A stretch of 32,196 nucleotides of DNA. Origin: Parcubacteria group bacterium GW2011_GWA2_47_21 (lineage in GTDB: Bacteria > Patescibacteriota > Minisyncoccia > Phycocordibacterales > DSPV01). The stretch lies in the NCBI GenBank assembly GCA_001000545.1, contig LCOC01000003.1, positions 1 through 32,196 on the forward strand, given 5' to 3'. The number at the start of each line of letters is the position of its first letter. The stretch's first letter is position 1. The notes beneath the pieces were generated by a model. It saw nothing but the letters and a program-made list of their open reading frames with translations, was not told where the DNA came from and did not search any database. A program made the position numbers and the translations under genes. This document shows positions 23,996 through 32,196 of the stretch, piece after piece.

Positions 23996-24933
23996 GAAGT
24001 TTCTCAGCGAAAAAATCGCTCGGACAGAACTTCCTTACTGAGAGCGGTGTGGCCGAGAGAATCGTTGAAGCGGGCGAGGTCGGCTCGGCGGATATTGTTG
24101 TTGAAATCGGGCCGGGGAAGGGAATACTCACCGAGAAACTTATTGCTCTATCAAGAGAAGTGATTGCGGTAGAAAAAGACGAGCGGTTGGTAATGTATCT
24201 TTCGTTTAAGTTTAGAGAAGCGATTGAAGACGGAAAACTAAAAATAATCGCCGGCGATGTTTTGGAATTTAATCCGGAACAAGAATTGCTTCAAGCCGTC
24301 GGTTATAAATTAATCGCCAACATTCCTTACTACATCACCGGCAAAATTCTCCGGCGTTTTTTTTCGGAAGTGGCAAATCCATCGCTTGCCGTTTTAATGC
24401 TTCAAAAAGAAGTGGCGGAGAGAATTGTCGCAAAAAACGGCAAAGAGAGTATTTTATCTCTCTCCATCAAGGCCTATGGGAAACCGGTTTACATAGAAAC
24501 AGTGGGGCGCGATTCTTTCTCGCCGACGCCCAAGGTTGATTCGGCCGTGCTTCTCATCAAAGAAATTTCCAAGAAAAATTTTGAAAATCCGGCGTCGGAG
24601 GAAAAATTTTTCACGCTAATCAAGACCGGCTTCGCCAGCAAAAGAAAAACAATTTTAAATAACTTAAAAAAACTAGATTGTTATATTGATAACAATAAGT
24701 GGCTCAACAGAGCCATATTAGCGCGTCAACCTGCCAGGTTGACACGGGTGGGTGGAAAATTGGCGCGAGTGAGCGGAGAAAGGGGAACGGGGGTGGGAGT
24801 AGGCAAAACAGAAACAATGGCTGAAATAGAAAATCAGCTGCGAGCGCTAAAAATTGACCCTGGAGCAAGGGCCGAAGATATCACTCTCCAAAAGTGGTTA
24901 AATTTGGCAAAGGGCTTAACAAGGCCGTATTAG
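23992..24933 (+). CDS. rsmA: 16S rRNA (adenine(1518)-N6/adenine(1519)-N6)-dimethyltransferase with internal REP-derived segment
   Basis: KKSLGQNFLTESGVAERIVEA; VEIGPGKGILTEKL; LIANIPYYITGKILRRFF; PTPKVDSAVLLI. Confidence 0.93.
   Translation: MRSFSAKKSLGQNFLTESGVAERIVEAGEVGSADIVVEIGPGKGILTEKLIALSREVIAVEKDERLVMYLSFKFREAIEDGKLKIIAGDVLEFNPEQELLQAVGYKLIANIPYYITGKILRRFFSEVANPSLAVLMLQKEVAERIVAKNGKESILSLSIKAYGKPVYIETVGRDSFSPTPKVDSAVLLIKEISKKNFENPASEEKFFTLIKTGFASKRKTILNNLKKLDCYIDNNKWLNRAILARQPARLTRVGGKLARVSGERGTGVGVGKTETMAEIENQLRALKIDPGARAEDITLQKWLNLAKGLTRPY
24725..24743. repeat. REP-like palindrome core inside the ksgA/rsmA CDS
   Basis: GTCAACCTGCCAGGTTGAC, in frame within ksgA. Confidence 0.92.
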
Positions 24934-24960
24934 CGCGTCAACCTGGCAGGTTGACGCGCT
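24932..24960. repeat. 29-bp REP-like palindrome overlapping the ksgA/rsmA stop codon
   Basis: AGCGCGTCAACCTG-G-CAGGTTGACGCGCT. Confidence 0.93.
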
Positions 24961-25093
24961 GGGGTTGACGCGGGTGACAGGTGGCAGGTGGTTTGAGGCG
25001 TGGGGCGGCTTAAAAAATTGAGCTGTGAAATACAGCAACCCGAAAGGTTCTTTAACTTAACTTTGTCCTTTACACCCAAAGTATACTTAGAAT

Positions 25094-26218
25094 TTAGAAA
25101 AGAGAGGAACCTAAAATTGGTGTGGTGCGTCCTTGCGAAGGAATGGTGATGCAACCAAACACCACATAAAATTGGCAACCGCCGTCACCGGGTTGATATT
25201 TTCCTATTAAATATAAGGTGAAAGGGGTGTTGTAATTTAAGAAGGCCTGCGCGCCGAGATAGTGAGTAAGTAAAACCACATAAGAGGGCGCGTATGGCCG
25301 CATTGCCATAAGCCAGTTACCGCTACAGGTGCAAAGAAACGGAAACAGCACCATACCGCCAAACGGCTGATTGCTGCCTTGGGCATTGGCTTTCGGTAAA
25401 ATTAAATCGGCCAAAAAACGGTCAATTCTCTCGATGTGACTACTCAAAAGACCGGAATTCTCAATAACGCTCTTTGGTATGACTGATTGTTTCGCTTGGC
25501 CGGCCGCCGTCATATCGTCTATAAATTTCTTCCGCAAATTGGTCGTGGTCGCTAGTGAAATTCTGATGCTATTTTTCAAATCATAAATTTCTTTGTCTCC
25601 ATAACCTCTCTCCCGACTAAGATTTTCAACCTCGTTCAAGAAATAATCCAAATTATAAAAGTTATCGGCAGGCACTTCGTCAGACGGCACTTTGGCTTCC
25701 ACTCTATTTGATGGCAAATTGGTGGAAATTATTTGACTGCTATTAGAGGGGGGGAAGTTGGACGGCGCGGGTGAGGAAATTTGGGGAGAATTTAGAGAAT
25801 TTGCCATTCGCATTCGGTCCCTAGAAAAACTCAAAGAAGAAACGGCGTTGAGCTTTTTGCGAGTAAACTCGCCCACGAAACCAGTGCCGTTATAAAGTCC
25901 AGCGGGAGTTAAAACATCAATTCTGTATTTTTCCTGAAAATGGACAACGGCTTTTTCTGTCAGACGACCGAAATACTCAGTTTCTTGCCCAGGGGAACCA
26001 TGGCCCGTATCGGCAAGGGTGGTGCGTGAATCGGAATTTAAAAGTATTTGAAGTTCCCGCACATCCGGATTTTTATCACCTAACCCTAAATTAACCCTAA
26101 ATTGATGGGCATTGTCAGCCGCTTCCGCAATAACCACGCCCAAAACCAAAAACGAAACAGTAATGCTTAAAAACGCTAAAAATTTTTCAGCTTTTGAGAT
26201 AATTTTCATCGTCCTCAT
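25094..26218 (-). CDS. Secreted protein with peptidoglycan-binding (PGBD)-like domain
   Basis: Signal-like N-terminus; [20 protein letters not shown]...[18 protein letters not shown]. Confidence 0.75.
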   Translation of the reverse strand: MRTMKIISKAEKFLAFLSITVSFLVLGVVIAEAADNAHQFRVNLGLGDKNPDVRELQILLNSDSRTTLADTGHGSPGQETEYFGRLTEKAVVHFQEKYRIDVLTPAGLYNGTGFVGEFTRKKLNAVSSLSFSRDRMRMANSLNSPQISSPAPSNFPPSNSSQIISTNLPSNRVEAKVPSDEVPADNFYNLDYFLNEVENLSRERGYGDKEIYDLKNSIRISLATTTNLRKKFIDDMTAAGQAKQSVIPKSVIENSGLLSSHIERIDRFLADLILPKANAQGSNQPFGGMVLFPFLCTCSGNWLMAMRPYAPSYVVLLTHYLGAQAFLNYNTPFTLYLIGKYQPGDGGCQFYVVFGCITIPSQGRTTPILGSSLF

Positions 26219-26270
26219 TCTATCAACACCAAGAGAAAACAAAAAGCCAAAGGGTTGATATAATAAGAGA

Positions 26271-27254
26271 GTGAAATTTCCTTTCTCCAGAAAAACAATT
26301 TTCATCGCTTTAGCCGCAATTGTCGTTGTCGGAGGCGCGGTGGCTTATATTGAATTTAAAAACAATGCCGATGTTTACGAAAGCCAATCGCCAAGCGGAT
26401 TAACGGCGGTTGAAAGGCAAATAATTACGCGAGACGCCGACGAGGACGGGTTGGCCGATTGGGAAGAGGTGCTTTGGAAAACCAACATTAAAAACGCCGA
26501 CACGGACGGCGACGGCGCGAACGACGCCGAAGAAATCAAAGCCAACAGAAACCCGCTGGTGAAAGGACCCGATGACAAACTTGATTCGGCTACCATAAAA
26601 GAAATTTCCGGTTCAACTGACAGCAAAAATCTGACGGAAACCGATAAATTCGCCCGCGACTTTCTCGTCCGCTATATAGCGAGCCAAGATGAAAGCGGCA
26701 TCTCCGACCCGGAGGTCTTCAACGGCCTGATTGAGGACTACCTTTCTAGCGGCAATCCCGACCTCTCGCCAAGGGCGTACGGATTAAGAGACATTAAAGT
26801 TACCGCCGAAGAAACCGCCGAGGCCATTAGAGCATACGGTAACGGCGTCGCCGGCGGACTCATGAGGAAAGCCGACGAGAAAGAGTTGCCGAGCGAATTG
26901 ATAGCGTTTGACCAATATTCAAGAACCGGCGACCTTCAGGCGTTAGAGACCTTAAATGAATTGGTTGCCCGCTACAAAAGAATGGAAAATGATTTGGTCG
27001 CCATAACCGTGCCCAATACCGCCGTCGTCAGCCATCTGGGATTATTAAACGTTTTAAGCGGCACTCGTTTCAGCATAGAAGCGATGGCGTCCACCAAAAA
27101 CGACCCGATGAAAGCGCTGGTCGGCCTCCGATATTATTCCGACGCGTCACTTATCTTCTTGCCGGCGATAAGGGAAATAAAAGCATACCTTTCAGCCAAA
27201 GGCGTAGTTTTTGCACAGGGCGAGGATGGTTACAAACTTTTTAATGCTCTATAA
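26271..27254 (+). CDS. Membrane-anchored protein with calcium-binding (thrombospondin type 3-like) repeats (GTG start)
   Basis: TM helix, then [43 protein letters not shown]. Confidence 0.8.
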   Translation: MKFPFSRKTIFIALAAIVVVGGAVAYIEFKNNADVYESQSPSGLTAVERQIITRDADEDGLADWEEVLWKTNIKNADTDGDGANDAEEIKANRNPLVKGPDDKLDSATIKEISGSTDSKNLTETDKFARDFLVRYIASQDESGISDPEVFNGLIEDYLSSGNPDLSPRAYGLRDIKVTAEETAEAIRAYGNGVAGGLMRKADEKELPSELIAFDQYSRTGDLQALETLNELVARYKRMENDLVAITVPNTAVVSHLGLLNVLSGTRFSIEAMASTKNDPMKALVGLRYYSDASLIFLPAIREIKAYLSAKGVVFAQGEDGYKLFNAL

Positions 27255-27320
27255 TTAAAGGAACATTCCCGCCGCAAACCAAAGCGGCCTTCTGGCGTGA
27301 GTTTAATTTGGCTCTCTTGA

Positions 27321-29351
27321 TTGGAAATATTTGAAATGCAACAGACGCTCAAAAAAATTCTTATTCTGGCGCTCATTGTAAGCGTGCTCGCCCCCGGTTT
27401 TTATTTTGCCTTGGATGAAGTGATAGCGCCAAAGAGGGCGGAAGCTCAAGGGACATCGTGTATGGGCATCGTCGTGGGCGCGATTTTAGGCATTCTCGGT
27501 TTTGTCGGCGGGCTTTTAGCGGTGCCGGCGAACGACGCCGGCAACTTGGCGCAAAACACGCTAACCAGCGGGGCAACAGCTGGCTCTTTCATGAAGGACT
27601 GTATTTTGAAACCGTTGCTAGACCGCCTGATAAGAAAACTCATTCAAGAATTCACCGTGAGCGTGATTGATTGGATAAACGGCGGTTTTGACGGCAGTCC
27701 GAAATTCGTTTCCGACCCAGCGGGATTCTTTAGAAATGTCGGCGACAGCGTGGCGGGCGCAACCATCCAGCAATTCGCCCCTTGGCTTTGCGGCCCCATC
27801 GCCCCCTTCGTCCTGCCTGCGCTGGCTTTCAGATATTCCAACCATTATTTTTACAAACAGGAAATCGGCTGTCGGTTATCCGACATAGAAGCCAACATTG
27901 ACCGATTTATCCGCGGTAGCAACCCGAGGGATTTCTCTTGGAGCCGGTGGGCGCAGGTTACGACCATTCCCCAAAACAACGCTTTCGGCTCCTATCTTTC
28001 CGCTTCGCTTATTATTGACGAGCGAATCGCCAAACAATTAAAAATTAAACAAGATGATTTAAGTTTCGGCAGAGGATATCTTTCTTACCAAAAATGCACC
28101 GAGTCCAATTATGAACTGGAATCAGAGGAACAATTTTACGCCAAATTGGAAAAGACGGAGGTTCTCAAAGACGTGGACCCGGATTCCGAGGAGGGCTACT
28201 ACGCGAGAATTGAAAATCGGCTCAAGTGCAAAACGGTTACGCCAGGCTCAACCATTCAGGACTCTTTAAGCAAGGCGCTCGGCAGCGACTTGGACCGCTA
28301 TGGGGTCGCGGACAGCATTGACGCAATTTTGGGCGCCCTGATGGACCAAGCCATCGGTTTTGTGTTTAAAGGGCTCTTCAGCGCCGGCGACAATTACGAA
28401 AGCAGCTCTAACCAGTGGAAAAATAATTTGCTCGCTTACAGAAATAAAACGGATTACGAAGCGGGCCGAGGCGCGCAAAACACCTTGACTAATTTTCGCC
28501 AAGGCGGCCAAACGGGCGCCAGTGAATTTGACGCTAACAACAACCAAAACGCGCAAATCATCGGCAATTACTACCAAAACCAGCAAGACCAGGCCATGCA
28601 ACCGTCTAAAACCATCCAGCTTTTTGGGGGTCTCGCGTCACAGAACGGCACACTAAACCAATACACCCCGGCAGGTAATGCCATTGACGGCTCTGATGTC
28701 ACTCTTGCCGCGTCAACTGGGCCGTGGCAGGTTATATTCCCCGAAAATAAATCAGAGTATGTGGCTTCAGTGTTTGTTAAACAATACACGGGGAACATAA
28801 GCGACGGTAATTGTAGCGACAGCAGCATTAAAAGAGTTGAGCTCCTAAAAGACAATACAGTAGTTGACTTCTACAGCCCGCCCAGTATGAACGCCGAAAA
28901 TATTAGTACCAGTTGGACCCCGCCAAAATTGGGTGACGGTTTGAGGGTAATAGCGGATGGTCCTAAACTTTGTATCGCCGATGTAAAAATATATCGTTAC
29001 CTCAAACCTGTCGTAAAAGTTGACCCGTTTTTCATCACAATTAAATCAGGTGACGGATTTTCCCCTCTGCAGGGTATTACGGTGCAAAATGTTAACGGCG
29101 ATGAGCCGGTGACAACTTGCTCAAACCAGGGATGTGCCGGGAGCATCACTTACGAAATAAAAGACAATACTGGTGTTACAATGCCAAACGATTTTGATTT
29201 CGCGATGCCCGGAACTTACATAATTACCTATAGCACAACTGATAATACTGTTAATCCGGTGCTAAAGAGCAATGAAGTTAAAAGAACGGTAACGGTCCAA
29301 ACCGCCGCCCCGCTTCCCGACCCGGAAGGACCTGGCGGAGCGCCATTCTAA
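27321..29351 (+). CDS. Large membrane/secreted protein, putative T4SS/pilus-associated CPR protein
   Basis: Signal peptide, hydrophobic N-terminal region, C-terminal Ig-like region; adjacent to a VirB6/TrbL-like gene. Confidence 0.6.
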   Translation: MEIFEMQQTLKKILILALIVSVLAPGFYFALDEVIAPKRAEAQGTSCMGIVVGAILGILGFVGGLLAVPANDAGNLAQNTLTSGATAGSFMKDCILKPLLDRLIRKLIQEFTVSVIDWINGGFDGSPKFVSDPAGFFRNVGDSVAGATIQQFAPWLCGPIAPFVLPALAFRYSNHYFYKQEIGCRLSDIEANIDRFIRGSNPRDFSWSRWAQVTTIPQNNAFGSYLSASLIIDERIAKQLKIKQDDLSFGRGYLSYQKCTESNYELESEEQFYAKLEKTEVLKDVDPDSEEGYYARIENRLKCKTVTPGSTIQDSLSKALGSDLDRYGVADSIDAILGALMDQAIGFVFKGLFSAGDNYESSSNQWKNNLLAYRNKTDYEAGRGAQNTLTNFRQGGQTGASEFDANNNQNAQIIGNYYQNQQDQAMQPSKTIQLFGGLASQNGTLNQYTPAGNAIDGSDVTLAASTGPWQVIFPENKSEYVASVFVKQYTGNISDGNCSDSSIKRVELLKDNTVVDFYSPPSMNAENISTSWTPPKLGDGLRVIADGPKLCIADVKIYRYLKPVVKVDPFFITIKSGDGFSPLQGITVQNVNGDEPVTTCSNQGCAGSITYEIKDNTGVTMPNDFDFAMPGTYIITYSTTDNTVNPVLKSNEVKRTVTVQTAAPLPDPEGPGGAPF

Positions 29352-29369
29352 AATCTAAAAAATTATTCA

Positions 29370-30671
29370 ATGGGCAATAGGAGCAAAAAAATAATGAGGA
29401 TGGCGATGATTGCAACCGTGATTTTGCTGGCGGTTGTAACGCCATTTTCTGCGTCTGCCGCAGAATCAAACTGCACCCTTTGGTCTTTCAACGGCTTTTT
29501 CCAATGTTTGCTTGGCGGCGTAGGATTGATTTTTGAGTGGATTATAATCCCTTTTCTTACTTTATTCGTCCAAATTACCGGCTCACTCTTTGACTTCAGC
29601 GTTAAAACGGCTCTAGACACCAGTTTCATCCGGGGGCTAGCCGCAATAAAAGACGGCTGGGTTATCATCCGCGATGTCATAAATATGGCGTTTATTTTCA
29701 TCATTCTCTTCATCGCTATCGCCACCATCCTGAACATTTCCAAATACCATATGAAGCAGACGCTGGCTCGGCTGATTATCGCCGCCGTTTTAATTAATTT
29801 CAGCTTTTTTGTAACCGGCGTGATTATAGACGCCGGCAATGTGGTGGCTCAAGGATTCTACACGCCATTGGTAACCCAGGTGAAAGACGCCGAGGGCAAT
29901 ACGCGCCTACCTTCGGAAACTTTGATGGGACTCCTCCGAGTTCATACTTTCTGGGATACCGATAGCGCCATGAAAAATATGCAAGGTCTCGGGCTGGACG
30001 CCGAAACGCCACCGGATAAGAAACTTTCCGGCACACCTTACTTTATGAACGCTTTAATGAGGATGATACTCCTCGCCATCATCGCTTATGTGTTTTTGGT
30101 GGCGGCCGTGCTTTTCATCGGTCGAACCATCGCCTTTCTTTTCCTTTTAATGCTTTCGCCCATCGGCTTTATAGGAGATGTCATTCCGGGAGCGGGCGCC
30201 GCCGCGAGCAAGTGGTGGAAGACCCTTATTGGGCAAACTTTGGTGGCGCCGATCTTTTTGATGTTCCTTTACATAATTTTTCTAATAGCCGGCGCATTAT
30301 ATCCAGAGATACAGAAATTAAGTGTAGGCGGTGTAGACGCCAACAGTCCAAACATTACCATTTTCTTCAACTACGCTCTGCTTATCGGCCTCATTCTTAT
30401 GGCTCTTAAAATTACCAAGAATGTGTCCGGGGAAGTCGGCGCGATGACCATAAAGTGGGCTAAAATCGCGGGCACGGTGGTGGCGGGGGCGGGGTTGGCG
30501 GCGGGTGTTGGTGTAACAGCTGTGGCGGGCCGGGCGGTGGTTGGCGCTGCGGCCTCGCGGGCCGCGGCAAGTGGAGGTTTAAGAACCCTCGCTACCACTC
30601 AATGGCTGATGCTGGATACGATGTTAGAACATCGGGTCTTTTCCAGCGCGGAGCCCGAATGCTCGGTCTAA
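29370..30671 (+). CDS. VirB6/TrbL-like multi-pass membrane protein
   Basis: Multiple TM helices (ARLIIAAVLINFSFFVTGVIIDAGN; FLFLLMLSPIGFIGDVIPGAGAAASKWWKTLIGQTLVAPIFLMFLYIIFLIAGALYP). The C-terminal approx. 20 aa look out of frame. Confidence 0.65.
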   Translation: MGNRSKKIMRMAMIATVILLAVVTPFSASAAESNCTLWSFNGFFQCLLGGVGLIFEWIIIPFLTLFVQITGSLFDFSVKTALDTSFIRGLAAIKDGWVIIRDVINMAFIFIILFIAIATILNISKYHMKQTLARLIIAAVLINFSFFVTGVIIDAGNVVAQGFYTPLVTQVKDAEGNTRLPSETLMGLLRVHTFWDTDSAMKNMQGLGLDAETPPDKKLSGTPYFMNALMRMILLAIIAYVFLVAAVLFIGRTIAFLFLLMLSPIGFIGDVIPGAGAAASKWWKTLIGQTLVAPIFLMFLYIIFLIAGALYPEIQKLSVGGVDANSPNITIFFNYALLIGLILMALKITKNVSGEVGAMTIKWAKIAGTVVAGAGLAAGVGVTAVAGRAVVGAAASRAAASGGLRTLATTQWLMLDTMLEHRVFSSAEPECSV

Positions 30672-31699
30672 CTAGGGGAGCGGAAACAGTAGGACTGTCA
30701 TTAAGAAGGAGGCGAGAAGATGCGCCGGGATATCGACAAAGACAACGAGAAGCAGTAGAGGTACAGACACACCACGAGCGTCAATTCGCTGCATCCATTG
30801 GTCTAACCCCAAGAGAGCAAGCGCGCGAACGCGAGCTTCTTGAACAAAGAAATCGTATCAGAACTCAAGCGGAAACTAGAACTGCAACAAGCACCGGCGA
30901 AGACAGAGGAAGAATGGCGCAAGAAAGACAAAATATTGAAAGTTACAGACAAAATATTGAGAGAACAACAGGGGAATTACATCGGGCGGAAGCAGATTTA
31001 CAAGCAGGGACAAATCTTAGAAGGGAGGCACGGACAGCGGCGGATCAGACCACCGCGCAGGAAATGATTGACAGGGCAACCAGAGAAAGAGACGCGGCTA
31101 GAAGTACCCTCGCTTCCGAAAATGCCAGGATTCAGAACTCAGAACAAAACATCGGACGGTATGAAACCAACATAAGCTCTAGCGTTGAGCGGGCAATGGG
31201 ACAAGTCGCGGAGGAAATGGGTGTATCAATGGTGGAGATAGAACAGGGATTACAAAATTTGACACAGGCCAGACAAAGAGCGGAGCGATACGCCGGGCAA
31301 GTTGAGCAAAGAGGCCTTGGCCGAGAGTTCGCCAGAAGAACCCCGAGTATAGCCGCCGCGACTGTTGGTGGAACAGTAGCGGGCGGTGCTGTGGCTGGTC
31401 CAATTGGCGCGGCGGTGGGAGCAGCTATAGCAGGAGGATTAAGAGCGGCACAGGTTTGGTCCACTGGGTTGAACAGAGAACAAAATCAAAATTTAGCAAG
31501 ACTGATAAGAGAGGACATGACCCGTCCGGGAGGGTATCAGCCGCCAGCACAAAGAAGAAGACGCCGGGGGGGAGATGTAAGAAGTATGCTTGATGTTCTT
31601 AGCGAGGATGCTAGAGAGGAATTATTGGCGGCTGCCCGTGAAGAAGGTGGAACCCCACCACCCCCCACGCCCCCTCCACCGCCACCACAACCAAGCTAA
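30602..31699 (+). CDS. Coiled-coil / glycine-zipper protein, possible frameshifted continuation of the upstream gene
   Basis: Overlaps the previous ORF by 70 nt in another frame; long Arg/Glu/Gln-rich coil, Gly/Ala-rich TM-like segment, poly-Pro tail. Confidence 0.6.
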   Translation: MADAGYDVRTSGLFQRGARMLGLTRGAETVGLSLRRRREDAPGYRQRQREAVEVQTHHERQFAASIGLTPREQARERELLEQRNRIRTQAETRTATSTGEDRGRMAQERQNIESYRQNIERTTGELHRAEADLQAGTNLRREARTAADQTTAQEMIDRATRERDAARSTLASENARIQNSEQNIGRYETNISSSVERAMGQVAEEMGVSMVEIEQGLQNLTQARQRAERYAGQVEQRGLGREFARRTPSIAAATVGGTVAGGAVAGPIGAAVGAAIAGGLRAAQVWSTGLNREQNQNLARLIREDMTRPGGYQPPAQRRRRRGGDVRSMLDVLSEDAREELLAAAREEGGTPPPPTPPPPPPQPS

Positions 31700-31714
31700 A
31701 AGATAATTAAAAAA

Positions 31715-32196
31715 ATGATTTCAACTATCAATACAAGGAAAACATTAGAAGAACGACTGACAATAATGCCAAGGGAAATTAAAAAATTTCTCCAGTCGCA
31801 AGAAATCGTTGATAAATTCGGCGTTATTGAAGAAAAGTTTTCTTTAAACACTCGACAAGCTGAGGCGTTGGAAAATGAGGTAATCTTCGTAATGCTCGGG
31901 TTTGAACACCCAACCATTCTCGTTAGGAACATCCAACCATCATTAAAAATTTCTGAGGAGAGGGCGAAAACAATAGGCCAAGAGATCAACACTCAAATCT
32001 TCCGCCCTATTAGGGAATCGCTTAAGAAGATACACGGTATTACTGACCAGCAACCGACGACTGACGACTTACAACAAACCGAGAGTGACCAACGACTGAC
32101 GACTAACGACTTACAACAAAAATCAGAAGTGGAAATTAGGAATTATGAATTAGGAAATGTACAGAAAACTACCGCTTCATCTACCAACTACAAACT
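31715..32196 (+). CDS. Hypothetical protein, 3' truncated by the window edge
   Basis: Open frame MISTINTRKTLEERLTIMPREIKKFLQSQEIVDKFGVIEEKFSLNTRQAEALENEV... with no stop before the window end. Confidence 0.6.
   Translation, partial: MISTINTRKTLEERLTIMPREIKKFLQSQEIVDKFGVIEEKFSLNTRQAEALENEVIFVMLGFEHPTILVRNIQPSLKISEERAKTIGQEINTQIFRPIRESLKKIHGITDQQPTTDDLQQTESDQRLTTNDLQQKSEVEIRNYELGNVQKTTASSTNYK

Noticed and set aside
31696-31992. Minus-strand ORF 31696-31992
   Set aside because: Opposite a longer open plus-strand frame (31715 onward) with sensible composition and operon context.

Overview
The window looks like a Patescibacteria/CPR (Parcubacteria-type) chromosome segment. This is inferred from protein content and style; no search was run. 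Recognisable genes include an HtrA/trypsin-like protease, RNHCP protein, YraN, CCA-adding enzyme, ExoIII, XerC/D-type recombinase, S15 (rpsO), NYN protein, pilin-like protein, Phd/RelE-type TA pair, PNPase, DksA/TraR-like protein, ComM, LysM/M23 peptidase, UvrD/PcrA helicase, a RAYT-type Y1 transposase, KsgA, and a membrane/T4SS-like gene cluster. There are four clear tRNAs: Gly-UCC, Pro-UGG, Gly-GCC and Arg-UCG. The most unusual region is the first 1.6 kb. Two minus-strand units there each combine a shared promoter-like element, a 5' leader hairpin that buries the start codon, a small ORF (a lipoprotein-like protein in one, a DUF1874/AcrIII-1-like protein in the other), and a 61-nt structured 3' motif. 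The two copies of that motif have the same length and conserved loops, but stem sequences that differ while keeping pairing. One unit ends in a near-canonical hammerhead ribozyme cut by the window edge. Other notable signals: a RAYT gene bounded by long perfect REP-like palindromes, one of which lies in frame inside ksgA; a local cluster of TAtCGGACA/TAAAGGACA repeats with perfect DnaA boxes; and a 29-bp exact sequence shared between pnp and an unrelated membrane-protein gene.
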